Source: CAIWXH01 sp964555675
GTDB taxonomy: Bacteria > Chloroflexota > Chloroflexia > Chloroflexales > Chloroflexaceae
Reading direction: 5' to 3'
Assembly (NCBI GenBank): GCA_964555675.1
Contig: CAZKTU010000002.1
Coordinates: 1 to 64,000 of the forward strand
DNA length: 64,000 bases
Shown here piece by piece: positions 8,866-16,792 of this stretch. The notes below the pieces were generated by a model, which saw only the letters and a program-made list of their open reading frames with translations, was not told the DNA's origin and did no database searches. Position 1 is the stretch's first letter; every line of letters starts with the position of its first letter. A program made the translations under genes and the position numbers.

Positions 8866-8894
8866 AGCATAGAGTGAATACTCTAAAAAGTCAA
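8866..8894 (-). promoter_or_regulatory. Promoter of the TetR gene
   Basis: The minus strand reads TTGACT (8889-8894), a 17-bp spacer, then TATGCT (8866-8871). It overlaps the last codons of the MFS gene, so the regulator has its own promoter inside the end of the transporter gene. The operator at 8870-8885 fills the spacer. Confidence 0.75.
8870..8885. promoter_or_regulatory. TetR autoregulatory operator
   Basis: TAGAGTGAATACTCTA is an inverted repeat between the -35 and -10 boxes of the TetR gene. It is the same site class as 4-19 and 29-44, differing from them at two or three central positions. Confidence 0.75.
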
Positions 8895-10483
8895 GCCTCC
8901 TGGAGCTCGCTGTGCTCCTCGGCGGCGCCGGCCAGGGCCGCGCCCCGCGCCGCCCGCCGCAGCCAGAGCCATGCCAGGGCCCCACAGCCCAGGCAGATGC
9001 CCGCCAGCGCCAGCATTGCCGCCGAAATCGCCGCGCTGCGGGCATCACGATAGGCGCTCAGCAGCCCGAGGCTGATCAGCGCGTCGGGGCTCTGGGCCAG
9101 CTCGTCGGCCGTGACCCGCGCCTGCAAGAGTATCTCGAGGGTCTCGAGGGCCTCGAATTGTTGCTCAGGCGTGAGCCCCAGGCCTTCGAGCCTGAGGCTG
9201 AAGCTGGCCATGCCGCTCACTTCGACGATGGCGGCCAGGACCACCCCGGACACCGCGCTCCCGAACAGCCCGGCGGCCCGATTGATCCCCGCGCTGAGGC
9301 CCGAGAGGTCGGCCGGCAGCACGCTGAAGAAGAAGTGGGTCCAGGCGGTCGAGGCCATGAGGAAGCCGCAGCCGAAGAGCACGAGCATTGGCACGAGGAA
9401 CAGATAGGGCAGGTTCGGGCGCGCCAGCGAGGTCAGCAGGGCGGCCAGGCCCATCGCCCCGAGCCCGACCGCGACCACGACGTGGCGCGGTTGCGTGAGG
9501 GCGAAGCGCCCGACCAGGCGCAGGGTGAAGATATTGCCGAGCACCATTGGCGCGAGGGCCAGGCCTGCGATGAAGCCGGAGTACTGCTGCACCGTGAAGA
9601 AGAACTGGTACATCTGCAGCACATAGCCGCTGATCGCGAAGCTAAGGACCGCCGTCACCAGCAGCATCATCAAAATAAAATTCCGCGGCACATAGCCCTC
9701 GGCCTCGAACACCCCGTGCAGCTTCCAGCGGCGCGACCAGAAGACAGTTGCCAGAACGGCGACGCTACAGACCAGCAGGGCCGCGATGGTGATCGGGTTG
9801 AACATGCTGCCGTTGACGCGGGCGGTGATAATGCCGAAGACCAGCAGCAGCAGCACGAGGGTCCAGATTGCCGTGGCGATGGCCTCGCTCAGCCCCACCC
9901 CGCCGGCGGCCTTGCTCTCGGGCAGATAGCGCCGGGCCAGTATGATCCCGATCAGGCCGGCCATGATCGGCAGGACCAGGGCCCAGCGCCAGCCGAAGTG
10001 ATACTCAAGAGGGATGCCCAGCAGGCTGGCCAGGATGCCGAGCGAGGTGACGAAGGCATAGATCAGCAGCGCGATCTTGCGCTCATCATTGTTGAAGGTC
10101 AGCCTGACCACCGCCAGGGCCAGAGGGAAGGCCAGGGCGCCGAGGATGCCGGTCAGCCCGCGCATAACCGTGAGCGAGGGCAGGCTCCACGCGGCCAGGG
10201 AGAGGATGTTGGCCAGGGTAGAGCCCACTGCGCCGATCATGAAGATGCGACGCCGCCCGAACATATCGCCCAGCAGCCCGCCGAGCAGCTGGAAGGCGAT
10301 GAAGAGGACGACGCCCATATTGGAGAGGAAACGATACTCGCGCCAGGCCGTCCCGAAGGCCGAGGTCGGAATGTCGGGCCCGATGATCCACAGATGGGGC
10401 TCGGACAGCTGGGCGAAGACCACGGTGCAGCACGCCGCGAGGATCCACCAGCGCTGTGGGGTGTGACTCTTCTCGATGACCAT
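8891..10483 (-). CDS. MFS transporter, probably a 14-helix DHA2-type drug exporter
   Basis: This 530-residue integral membrane protein has the MFS loop motif GGLLGDMFGRRRIF between the second and third helices, and about fourteen hydrophobic segments. The length and helix count fit the DHA2 drug:H+ antiporter group, although no substrate-specific motif is recognised. No good ribosome binding site precedes the ATG, so the start is less certain. It is transcribed after the 55-residue membrane protein gene and before the TetR repressor gene, whose promoter overlaps its 3' end. The transporter/TetR pairing suggests export of a compound sensed by the repressor. Confidence 0.88.
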   Translation of the reverse strand: MVIEKSHTPQRWWILAACCTVVFAQLSEPHLWIIGPDIPTSAFGTAWREYRFLSNMGVVLFIAFQLLGGLLGDMFGRRRIFMIGAVGSTLANILSLAAWSLPSLTVMRGLTGILGALAFPLALAVVRLTFNNDERKIALLIYAFVTSLGILASLLGIPLEYHFGWRWALVLPIMAGLIGIILARRYLPESKAAGGVGLSEAIATAIWTLVLLLLVFGIITARVNGSMFNPITIAALLVCSVAVLATVFWSRRWKLHGVFEAEGYVPRNFILMMLLVTAVLSFAISGYVLQMYQFFFTVQQYSGFIAGLALAPMVLGNIFTLRLVGRFALTQPRHVVVAVGLGAMGLAALLTSLARPNLPYLFLVPMLVLFGCGFLMASTAWTHFFFSVLPADLSGLSAGINRAAGLFGSAVSGVVLAAIVEVSGMASFSLRLEGLGLTPEQQFEALETLEILLQARVTADELAQSPDALISLGLLSAYRDARSAAISAAMLALAGICLGCGALAWLWLRRAARGAALAGAAEEHSELQEA

Positions 10484-10516
10484 AGGTGTCTTGGGGCGCG
10501 GGCCCGTAGGGGGTTG

Positions 10517-10601
10517 GCGGGGCGCGGGGAGGGCCTGGGCGGGGCGTGGGGAGGGCTGGCCCTCCCCGAAAAACCTTCCGCGTTGTTCGGACGGAGCCTA
10601 C
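10517..10601. repeat. GC-rich hairpin repeat with MITE-like end
   Basis: A unit of 21-22 bp (GCGGGGCGYGGGGAGGGCYTGG type) occurs twice in tandem at 10517-10538 and 10539-10559. The second runs into a perfect hairpin, GGGGAGGG (10548-10555) with CCCTCCCC (10560-10567). The right end at 10584-10599 resembles the AGCTCGGACGGAGT end of the family seen at 18497-18562 and 26722-26820. It lies between the MFS gene and the 55-residue membrane protein gene and may also serve as a transcription barrier. Confidence 0.55.
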
Positions 10602-10765
10602 GTGCCGATACCGAAGATGAGCGCGAGCACCCCGGGCACGACCACCAGCAGCGAGACGGCGATGATCAGCCAGCGGCGCAGGCGATCCGAGATGCCGGGG
10701 GTAGCTTCGAGCGCGGCGATCACAATACCGGCCAACAGCAGAGCGTACAGGACGTAGAGACGCAT
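10598..10765 (-). CDS. 55-residue two-helix membrane protein
   Basis: This is a short gene with AGGAG 6 nt before its ATG. The product begins MRLYVLYALLLAGIVIAALE, a first hydrophobic helix. A charged turn (SDRLRRW) follows, then a second helix (LIIAVSLLVVVPGVLALIFG). The stop codon falls within the end of the GC-rich dispersed repeat. An extended -10 promoter and a hairpin leader lie upstream, and the MFS gene follows 114 bp downstream on the same strand. I do not recognise a family. It could be an accessory subunit of the MFS pump or an independent small membrane protein. Confidence 0.7.
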   Translation of the reverse strand: MRLYVLYALLLAGIVIAALEATPGISDRLRRWLIIAVSLLVVVPGVLALIFGIGT

Positions 10766-10784
10766 TGCGGACTCCTACATACTC

Positions 10785-10818
10785 AGGGCCCGGACGAACA
10801 GATGCTCGCCCGGGCCCT
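10785..10818 (-). terminator. Hairpin between the AbgT gene and the small membrane protein gene
   Basis: AGGGCCCGG (10785-10793) pairs with CCGGGCCCT (10810-10818). No T-run follows on the minus strand. It could end the upstream peptide operon. If the -10 box at 10819-10824 is used, it would instead form the 5' end of the small-gene transcript and protect it. Confidence 0.4.
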
Positions 10819-10827
10819 ACTATACCA
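10819..10827 (-). promoter_or_regulatory. Extended -10 promoter
   Basis: The minus strand reads TGGTATAGT, an extended -10 element (TGnTATAnT), 54 bp before the 55-residue membrane protein start. No convincing -35 is present, as is normal for this promoter class. It would separate expression of the small protein/MFS pair from the peptide operon. Confidence 0.5.
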
Positions 10828-10865
10828 TAGTGATTGAGGCCGGCCTTACGAGCTTGTCGGACTGA

Positions 10866-12527
10866 CTAAATGCCGGTCTGCGGGAAGTAGCCCGGCCCGA
10901 GCGGGATGTTGAGCAAGAACCAGATCGAGAGCAGGATCAACCAGGTGACCGCGATCGCAATCGTGTACGGCACCATGAGCGCGATGATCGTGCCGATGCC
11001 GGCTTTTTTCTGGTAGCGCTGGGCGGTGAGCAGGATGAAGGGCAGGTAGACCATCAGCGGCGTGATCGGGTTGACCGGCGCGTCGCCGACGCGATAGGCC
11101 GCCAGCACCGACTGCGGGGCCACGCCGAGCCTGATGAACAGCGGCACGAAGATCGGGGCGAAGATCGCCCACTTCGGCACCGAGCCCGGCATGATGAAGT
11201 CGAGCAGGATGATCACAAGCGTCATCAGGATCAGCAGCGGCAGCGGGCCGATCGCCAGCGTCTCGAGGATGCCGGCCAGGTTGACGGCGATCACGGTGGG
11301 CAGATTGGAGTAGTTGAAGAAGGCGATGAACTGGCTGATCGCCAGGAACATCAGCACCATGCCGCCGAGCGCGCTGAACTGCTTGGTGGCCATCCTGATC
11401 ACGTCGGCGCTGCCCTTGATCGTACCGACCGCGCGGCCGAAGGCGATCCCCGAGATCAGGAAGAACAGCGTGATGATGAACAGCAGGCTGTCCATCAGGG
11501 GCGAGTTGCCGCCGACCTGCCCGTCTGGGCGGCGCAACGGGGCGCCGGGGATGAGGGTCAGCAGCAGCACCAGCCCGAGCACCGCCAGGAAGCCCCAGAG
11601 CGCCGCGCGCAGGCCCTTGGCCTCGAGCTCGGGCGAGATCTCTTGCTCGGTGGTCGCCGCGTTGCTGTCGCCCTCCGCGGGGTCCCAGGTGCCGAGGCGC
11701 GGCGCGATGATCCGGTTCGTCACAACCGTGGCGACGATCGCCATCACGATCGACGATCCGGCGTTCCAGAACAGGTTGGCCCCCAGCGTGATCGGCTGCC
11801 CGCCGGCCAGCCCGATCGCCTCATTGGTGATCTCGGTCAGCATCGCGTCGGTCGGCGCGGGGACGATATTGACGGTGAAGATCGCCGCCACGCCGGCGTA
11901 GGCTGCGGCCAGGCCGACGAGTGGATGTTTGCCGATGCTGGCGAAGGCGGCGGCGGCCAGCGGGATCAAGATGAGGTAGCCGGCGTCGGAGGCGATCGAC
12001 GAGATCACGCCGACGAAGACGATGATGAAGGTCAGCCAGCCCGCCGGGGCGACCGCGACGAGCTTGCGGATCAGCGCGCCCATCAGCCCGGCCTGCTCGG
12101 CCACGCCGGCGCCGAGCAGCGCGACGAAGGTGACGCCGAGCACCGTGAAGCCGGAGAAGTTCGGCAGGAAGGAGGTGAAAATATGGCGGATGCCCTCAGC
12201 CGTCAGCAGGCTGCGGATCGCGAAGGTCTGCTCCGAAACGATCACCTCGGGAATCTCGACGAACTCGCCGGTGGTTGGGTTGTAGGGCACGACCGAGCCG
12301 CCGAGCGCCTCGCGCAGCTGGCCGAGCTGGTCTTTCGGCACCGCCGTAATGACGGTATCGGTCACACTGACGCCCATCAGGTAGAGAATATGTGAGAGAA
12401 CGATGACGCCGACGATGAGGTAGAGGAACATCATCACCGGGTGAGGCACTTTGTTGCCGACCCGCTCGATCCAGTCGAAGATGCCACCCTGCTTGGCCGG
12501 CTCCGCATCGGAAACAGTTGTAGCCAT
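10866..12527 (-). CDS. AbgT-family transporter
   Basis: This 553-residue membrane protein of the AbgT family has about a dozen hydrophobic segments, a short cytoplasmic N-terminus (MATTVSDAEPAKQGGIFDWIERVGNKVPHP, the usual AbgT opening) and family-typical stretches such as GAGVAEQAGLMGALIRKLV and DAGYLILIPLAAAAF. Founding members import p-aminobenzoyl-glutamate in E. coli (AbgT) or export sulfonamides (MtrF, YdaH). GGAGG lies upstream of the ATG at 12527; a longer frame to 12626 would run into the preceding gene. It is the last gene of an operon with three peptidases, so uptake of a dipeptide or acyl-amino acid is the favoured inference. Confidence 0.9.
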   Translation of the reverse strand: MATTVSDAEPAKQGGIFDWIERVGNKVPHPVMMFLYLIVGVIVLSHILYLMGVSVTDTVITAVPKDQLGQLREALGGSVVPYNPTTGEFVEIPEVIVSEQTFAIRSLLTAEGIRHIFTSFLPNFSGFTVLGVTFVALLGAGVAEQAGLMGALIRKLVAVAPAGWLTFIIVFVGVISSIASDAGYLILIPLAAAAFASIGKHPLVGLAAAYAGVAAIFTVNIVPAPTDAMLTEITNEAIGLAGGQPITLGANLFWNAGSSIVMAIVATVVTNRIIAPRLGTWDPAEGDSNAATTEQEISPELEAKGLRAALWGFLAVLGLVLLLTLIPGAPLRRPDGQVGGNSPLMDSLLFIITLFFLISGIAFGRAVGTIKGSADVIRMATKQFSALGGMVLMFLAISQFIAFFNYSNLPTVIAVNLAGILETLAIGPLPLLILMTLVIILLDFIMPGSVPKWAIFAPIFVPLFIRLGVAPQSVLAAYRVGDAPVNPITPLMVYLPFILLTAQRYQKKAGIGTIIALMVPYTIAIAVTWLILLSIWFLLNIPLGPGYFPQTGI

Positions 12528-12555
12528 GAACCCCTCCAGATTGGTGCAAACCCGC

Positions 12556-14013
12556 TTACTGTGTATAGCCTCGTAGGAACTCGGTGAGCAGGCGCACGCC
12601 CACGCCCGTGCCGCCGGGTGAGTCATATGGCTTCGCAGGTTTCTCGGCGAAGGCCGTGCCCGCGATATCGAGGTGGACGAAGGGGTAGTCGCCGGTGAAG
12701 GCCGCCAGGAAGGCCCCCGCGGTGATCGAGCCGGCCGCCCGGCCGCCGATATTCTTCAGGTCGGCGATGCTGCTCACGATCATCTCGTGGTACTCCTCCC
12801 AGAGCGGCAGCTGCCAGACCCGCTCGTGGCTGGTCTCGCCGGCCCTGCTGAGCCGGTCGGCCAGCTCCTGGTTGGTGCCCATCATGCCGATCGCATGCGA
12901 GCCGAGGGCGACGATGATCGCCCCGGTCAGGGTCGAGGCCTCGACGATCGCCGTCGGCTTGTAGCGCTGGGCATAGAAGAGCCCGTCGGCCAGCACGATG
13001 CGGCCCTCGGCGTCGGTGTTCAGCACCTCGACCGTCTTGCCGCTCAGGGTCGTGATCACATCGTCGGGCCTGAAGGCCGTGCCGCTGGGCATGTTCTCGG
13101 CCGACGGCACAATCGCCACCACGTGCAGCGGCAGCTTCAGCTCGGCCACGGCGCGCATCGCCCCGATCACCGCGGCCGCCCCGCCCATGTCCGACTTCAT
13201 GGTCATCATGGCGTCGGCCGGCTTGAGCGAGAGACCGCCCGAGTCGAAGGTCAGCCCCTTGCCGACCAGGCAGATCGTCGGCGCGCCCTCGCTGGCCGCC
13301 CCGTGCTCCATCACAATGAAGCGCGGCTCGTTGGCCGAGCCCTGGCCCACGGCCAGCACCCCGCCGAAGCCCTGCTCGGTGAGCTGGGCCTTGTCGAGCA
13401 CCGTGACCTGCAGGCCGAGCTCGCCCAGGGCCACGGCCTGCTCGGCCAGGCCTGCGGGCGTGAGCGAGCCGCCGGGCAGGTTGACCAGGTCGCGGGCCAG
13501 GCGCACGCCGCGCCCGATCGCCTGCCCCGCATCGACCCCGGCCTGCACTTGGGCCTCGTCGTCGGCGACCACCACACTCGCCCGCTCGACGGCGAAGCGC
13601 TGCTCGTCGCTGAGCCCGGTCTTGAAGCGGTTGAAGCTATAGGCGCCCAGCTCGAGCCCCTCGGCCAGAGCCTGGCCGGCCGCCGCGGGCTCGACCGGCA
13701 GCGCGCCGGCGACGCCGAGGCTGAAGGCCGCCACCTGCAGGGCCTGGGCCTCGCGCACCGCGGTGGCCGCCGCCCGGCGCAGGCCTTCGGCGCTGGCCTT
13801 GTCGCGCTTGCCGAGGCCGAGCAGCAGCAGGCGGCGCGGCGCGACCGCTCCGCGCGGATAGATCAGCCGACTCTGTTTCGCCTTGCCGCGAAAGTCGCCG
13901 GGCTCGAGCAACTCGCCCAACTCGGCCGGCAGCGGCTCGTCCTCGAAGGCCGCCAGCACCGCCAGGTCGCTCGCCTCGCCCAGCAGCGCGCCGCTGCGTA
14001 CTACGATCTCCAT
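12556..14013 (-). CDS. pepA: Leucyl aminopeptidase (M17)
   Basis: This 485-residue cytosolic aminopeptidase has the M17 signature NTDAEGR in the C-terminal catalytic domain, preceded by TFDSGGLSLKP and KSDMGGAAAV, which carry two-metal ligands and the catalytic lysine. The N-terminal domain is the variable M17 macro-like fold. AGGAGA lies upstream of the ATG at 14013; the longer frame to 14157 overlaps the pepT gene and is rejected. It removes N-terminal residues from peptides. It lies 65 bp after pepT and 28 bp before the AbgT transporter, which supports a peptide-catabolism operon. Confidence 0.95.
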   Translation of the reverse strand: MEIVVRSGALLGEASDLAVLAAFEDEPLPAELGELLEPGDFRGKAKQSRLIYPRGAVAPRRLLLLGLGKRDKASAEGLRRAAATAVREAQALQVAAFSLGVAGALPVEPAAAGQALAEGLELGAYSFNRFKTGLSDEQRFAVERASVVVADDEAQVQAGVDAGQAIGRGVRLARDLVNLPGGSLTPAGLAEQAVALGELGLQVTVLDKAQLTEQGFGGVLAVGQGSANEPRFIVMEHGAASEGAPTICLVGKGLTFDSGGLSLKPADAMMTMKSDMGGAAAVIGAMRAVAELKLPLHVVAIVPSAENMPSGTAFRPDDVITTLSGKTVEVLNTDAEGRIVLADGLFYAQRYKPTAIVEASTLTGAIIVALGSHAIGMMGTNQELADRLSRAGETSHERVWQLPLWEEYHEMIVSSIADLKNIGGRAAGSITAGAFLAAFTGDYPFVHLDIAGTAFAEKPAKPYDSPGGTGVGVRLLTEFLRGYTQ

Positions 14014-14078
14014 AAACTCTCCTCTACAGCGCCCAGCCGAGCATCGCTCGCGCGGGTCGCGTTCGACGCCGCCCATCG

Positions 14079-15326
14079 CTAATCGGCGCGGCTCCACAGC
14101 TCGGCGAGCTTGACACACATCTCGGTGGCGCGGACCATATCCTGCAGGCTGATCCACTCGAGGGGGCCGTGGATCTCCTGCATGCCGGTGAAGACATTCG
14201 GGGTCGGGACGCCCATCTCGGTCAGGCGCGAGCCATCGGTGCCGCCGCGGGTCGGGATCGAGAAGGGCTCGACGCCCACCAGGCGACAGGCCTCGCGGGC
14301 CAGCTCGACCGGGCGCATGTCGTTCTCGAGCCAGTAGCGCATATTGCGATACTGGGGTGTGATCGTGCAGGTGATCTGCGCGCGCGGCTCGGTGGCCTGC
14401 ACGGTGGCGCAGATCTGTTTGAGCAGCTCGCCCTGGGCCTCCAGCTTATCGCGCTCGAAGTCGCGCAGGGCCAGCTGCAGCGTGGCCTCGGCCGCATTGC
14501 CGCTGAAGGTATGGACGAGGATGAAGCCCTCGCGGCCCGCCGTGGTCTCGGGGGTCAGCGTGGCCTTGGGCAGGATGTCGATGATCTTGGCGGCCAGGTG
14601 CAGCGCATTGACCAGCTTGTCCTTGGCCCAGCCGGGGTGGATGGACACGCCCTGGACCTTGATCGTCGCGGCGTCGGCCGAGAAAGTCTCGTAGACGATC
14701 TCGCCCAGGGCGGCCCCGTCGAGGGTGTAGGCGAAGTCGGCCTTCAGGTCTTTGGGCAGGTCGGCGTGCACCCCGCGACCGATCTCCTCGTCGGGGGTGA
14801 AGCAGACCCGGATCGGGCCGTGGGGGATGGCGGGGTTGGCCAGCAGGTGGCGCGCCGTCGCCATGATAATCGCGACGCCGGCCTTGTCGTCGGCGCCCAG
14901 CAGGGTGGTGCCGCTGGCGGTGATGATATCGTCGCCTACCTTCTTGGCCAGGTAGGGGTAGACACTGGGCGAGAGCACCAGGTCGGGGGCGTCGGGGAAG
15001 GTGATGTCGTCGCCCGCGTAGTTGCGGTGCACGATCGGCTTGACGCCCGCGCCGCTGTACTGCTGGGCCGTGTCGACGTGGGCGAGCAGCGCGATCGTCG
15101 GCGTGGGGCCGGGCGCCGTCGCGGGGATGGTCGCCAGGACCGCGCCATAGCTGGTCAGCTGCACGTCCTGTGCGCCGATCGCCTGCAGCTCGTCAACGAG
15201 CAGGTTGAGCAGGTCGAACTGACGCGCGGTGCTCGGCGAGCCCGCGGCGGCGGCGTCGCTGGTCGTATCGATCTGGGCATAACGCACGAAGCGCTCTTCG
15301 AGCTCGTGTGCAAACGATGCACTCAT
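14079..15326 (-). CDS. pepT: Peptidase T (tripeptide aminopeptidase, M20B)
   Basis: This 415-residue protein matches PepT in length and motifs. The metal ligands are in LLAHVDTA, LLGADDKAGVA, FTPDEEIG (catalytic and bridging glutamates), YTLDGA and, near the end, EIHGPLEW. The RGGTDGSRL loop typical of the family is present. PepT is a dinuclear zinc cytosolic enzyme that frees the N-terminal residue of tripeptides. The ATG at 15326 follows a GGAAGG stretch. It sits 35 bp after the M20 dipeptidase gene in the same operon. Confidence 0.95.
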   Translation of the reverse strand: MSASFAHELEERFVRYAQIDTTSDAAAAGSPSTARQFDLLNLLVDELQAIGAQDVQLTSYGAVLATIPATAPGPTPTIALLAHVDTAQQYSGAGVKPIVHRNYAGDDITFPDAPDLVLSPSVYPYLAKKVGDDIITASGTTLLGADDKAGVAIIMATARHLLANPAIPHGPIRVCFTPDEEIGRGVHADLPKDLKADFAYTLDGAALGEIVYETFSADAATIKVQGVSIHPGWAKDKLVNALHLAAKIIDILPKATLTPETTAGREGFILVHTFSGNAAEATLQLALRDFERDKLEAQGELLKQICATVQATEPRAQITCTITPQYRNMRYWLENDMRPVELAREACRLVGVEPFSIPTRGGTDGSRLTEMGVPTPNVFTGMQEIHGPLEWISLQDMVRATEMCVKLAELWSRAD

Positions 15327-15361
15327 TGCCGGCCCTTCCCCCTAGAACAGGTCGCCTGGCG

Positions 15362-16744
15362 CTACAGCTGCGCCAGCTCCTCGAGGTAGACGATCGCCGT
15401 CTCGATGCCCTTGTGGAACATCTCGACGCTATAGGACTCGTTGGGCGCGTGCAGGCCGTCGTCGTCCAGCCCGTAGCCCATCATCACCACCGGGATCTTC
15501 ATCAGGTTGTAGAAGTCGGCGACCACCGGGATGCTGCCGCCGCCGCGCGTGAAGACCGGGGTCGCGCCCCAGCCCCGCTCGTAGGCCCGCGCCGCGGCCT
15601 GCATCTCGGGCAGCTCGAACGAGATCAGGGCCGGCTCGCCCGTGGTCAGCAGGCGCACCTCGACCTGCACCGTGGGCGGGGTGATGGCCTCGATATAGCT
15701 CTTCAGCTGCTCGAAGATCGTGTGCGGGTTCTGGTTGCCCACCAGGCGCGAGCTGAGCTTGGCGCCGGCCTTGGCCGGGATGATCGTCTTCGGGCCGGGG
15801 CCGCTCCAGCCGCTCCACATGCCGTTGATGTCGAGGGTCGGGCGGGCCGAGACCCGCTCGCGGACGGTGTAGCGCTCGTCGCCCCAGACCGCCGGCACGC
15901 CGGTGGCCTGCTTGAACTGCTCTTCGCTGAGCGGGTTCTTGGCGATCATCTCGCGCTCGGCGGGGGTCAGCTCGACCACATCGTCGTAGAAGCCGGGTAC
16001 GGCGATCGTGCCGTCGGGGTTGTAGAGCTTGCCGAGGATCTCGACCAGGGCCAGGGCCGGGTTGTGGGTCGCCCCGCCCCAGAAGCCGCTGTGCAGGTCG
16101 TCGGTGGGGCCCTGGACCTCGACCTCGATATAGGTCATGCCGCGCAGGCTATGGGTGATCGCCGGCTCTTCGATCGTGCGCATCGACGAGTCGCTGATCA
16201 CACACACGTCCGACTTCAGCAGGTCGAGATGGGCCTCGAGGAAGGGCCGCAGGTTCGGCGACGAGACCTCCTCTTCGCCCTCGAGCAGGAACTTGACGTT
16301 GACCGGCGCGGAGCCCGAGGTCTTCAGGTACGCCTCGAGGGCCTTGACGTGGATGAAGAGCTGGCCCTTGTCGTCGGTCGCGCCGCGGGCGTAGATCCGC
16401 CCATCCTGCTCGACCGGCTCGAAGGGGTTGGTCGTCCAGCCATCGGCCAGCTCGGCGGGCACCACATCGTAGTGGCCGTAGACCAGCACGGTCGGCTTGT
16501 CGGGGCCGGCGCCCATCCACTCGCCATAGACCACGGGGTGGCCGGCGGTCTCCATCACCTGAACCTTCGCGAGGCCGAGCTCGCTCATATGCGCGGCCAG
16601 CCACTCGGCCATGCGCCGCACCTCTGGGGCGTAGGCCGGGTCGCCGCTGAGGCTGGGAATGCGCAGCATCTCGAACAGCTCGCTGCGGAAACGTTCGGTC
16701 TCGGCGCGCGAGTAGGCGCGTGCGGCGTCGCTCGACGGGGCCAT
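15362..16744 (-). CDS. M20-family dipeptidase
   Basis: This 460-residue enzyme resembles the M20 group of carnosinase-like or PepV-like dipeptidases. Visible sites are VYGHYDVVP (first metal His and Asp), GATDDKGQL (bridging Asp), LEGEEEVSS (catalytic Glu pair), DSS and the C-terminal GGGSIPV and GLDDDGLHAPNE (last His). A dimerisation domain lies between. It hydrolyses dipeptides or short peptides with a free C-terminus in the cytoplasm. GGGAG precedes the start. It stands between the MFS gene (48 bp) and pepT (35 bp), all in one direction. Confidence 0.92.
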   Translation of the reverse strand: MAPSSDAARAYSRAETERFRSELFEMLRIPSLSGDPAYAPEVRRMAEWLAAHMSELGLAKVQVMETAGHPVVYGEWMGAGPDKPTVLVYGHYDVVPAELADGWTTNPFEPVEQDGRIYARGATDDKGQLFIHVKALEAYLKTSGSAPVNVKFLLEGEEEVSSPNLRPFLEAHLDLLKSDVCVISDSSMRTIEEPAITHSLRGMTYIEVEVQGPTDDLHSGFWGGATHNPALALVEILGKLYNPDGTIAVPGFYDDVVELTPAEREMIAKNPLSEEQFKQATGVPAVWGDERYTVRERVSARPTLDINGMWSGWSGPGPKTIIPAKAGAKLSSRLVGNQNPHTIFEQLKSYIEAITPPTVQVEVRLLTTGEPALISFELPEMQAAARAYERGWGATPVFTRGGGSIPVVADFYNLMKIPVVMMGYGLDDDGLHAPNESYSVEMFHKGIETAIVYLEELAQL

Positions 16745-16792
16745 AGCTCTTCTCCCTCTGCTGCGAGTACGGTCGTCTTCGTAGTCGAATTC

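Noticed and set aside
8912..10837. 641-codon open frame on the plus strand opposite the MFS gene
   Set aside because: It is antisense to a clear membrane protein and is rich in Gln, Glu, Gly and Arg. This is the usual shadow in GC-rich DNA, and no homologous domain is visible.
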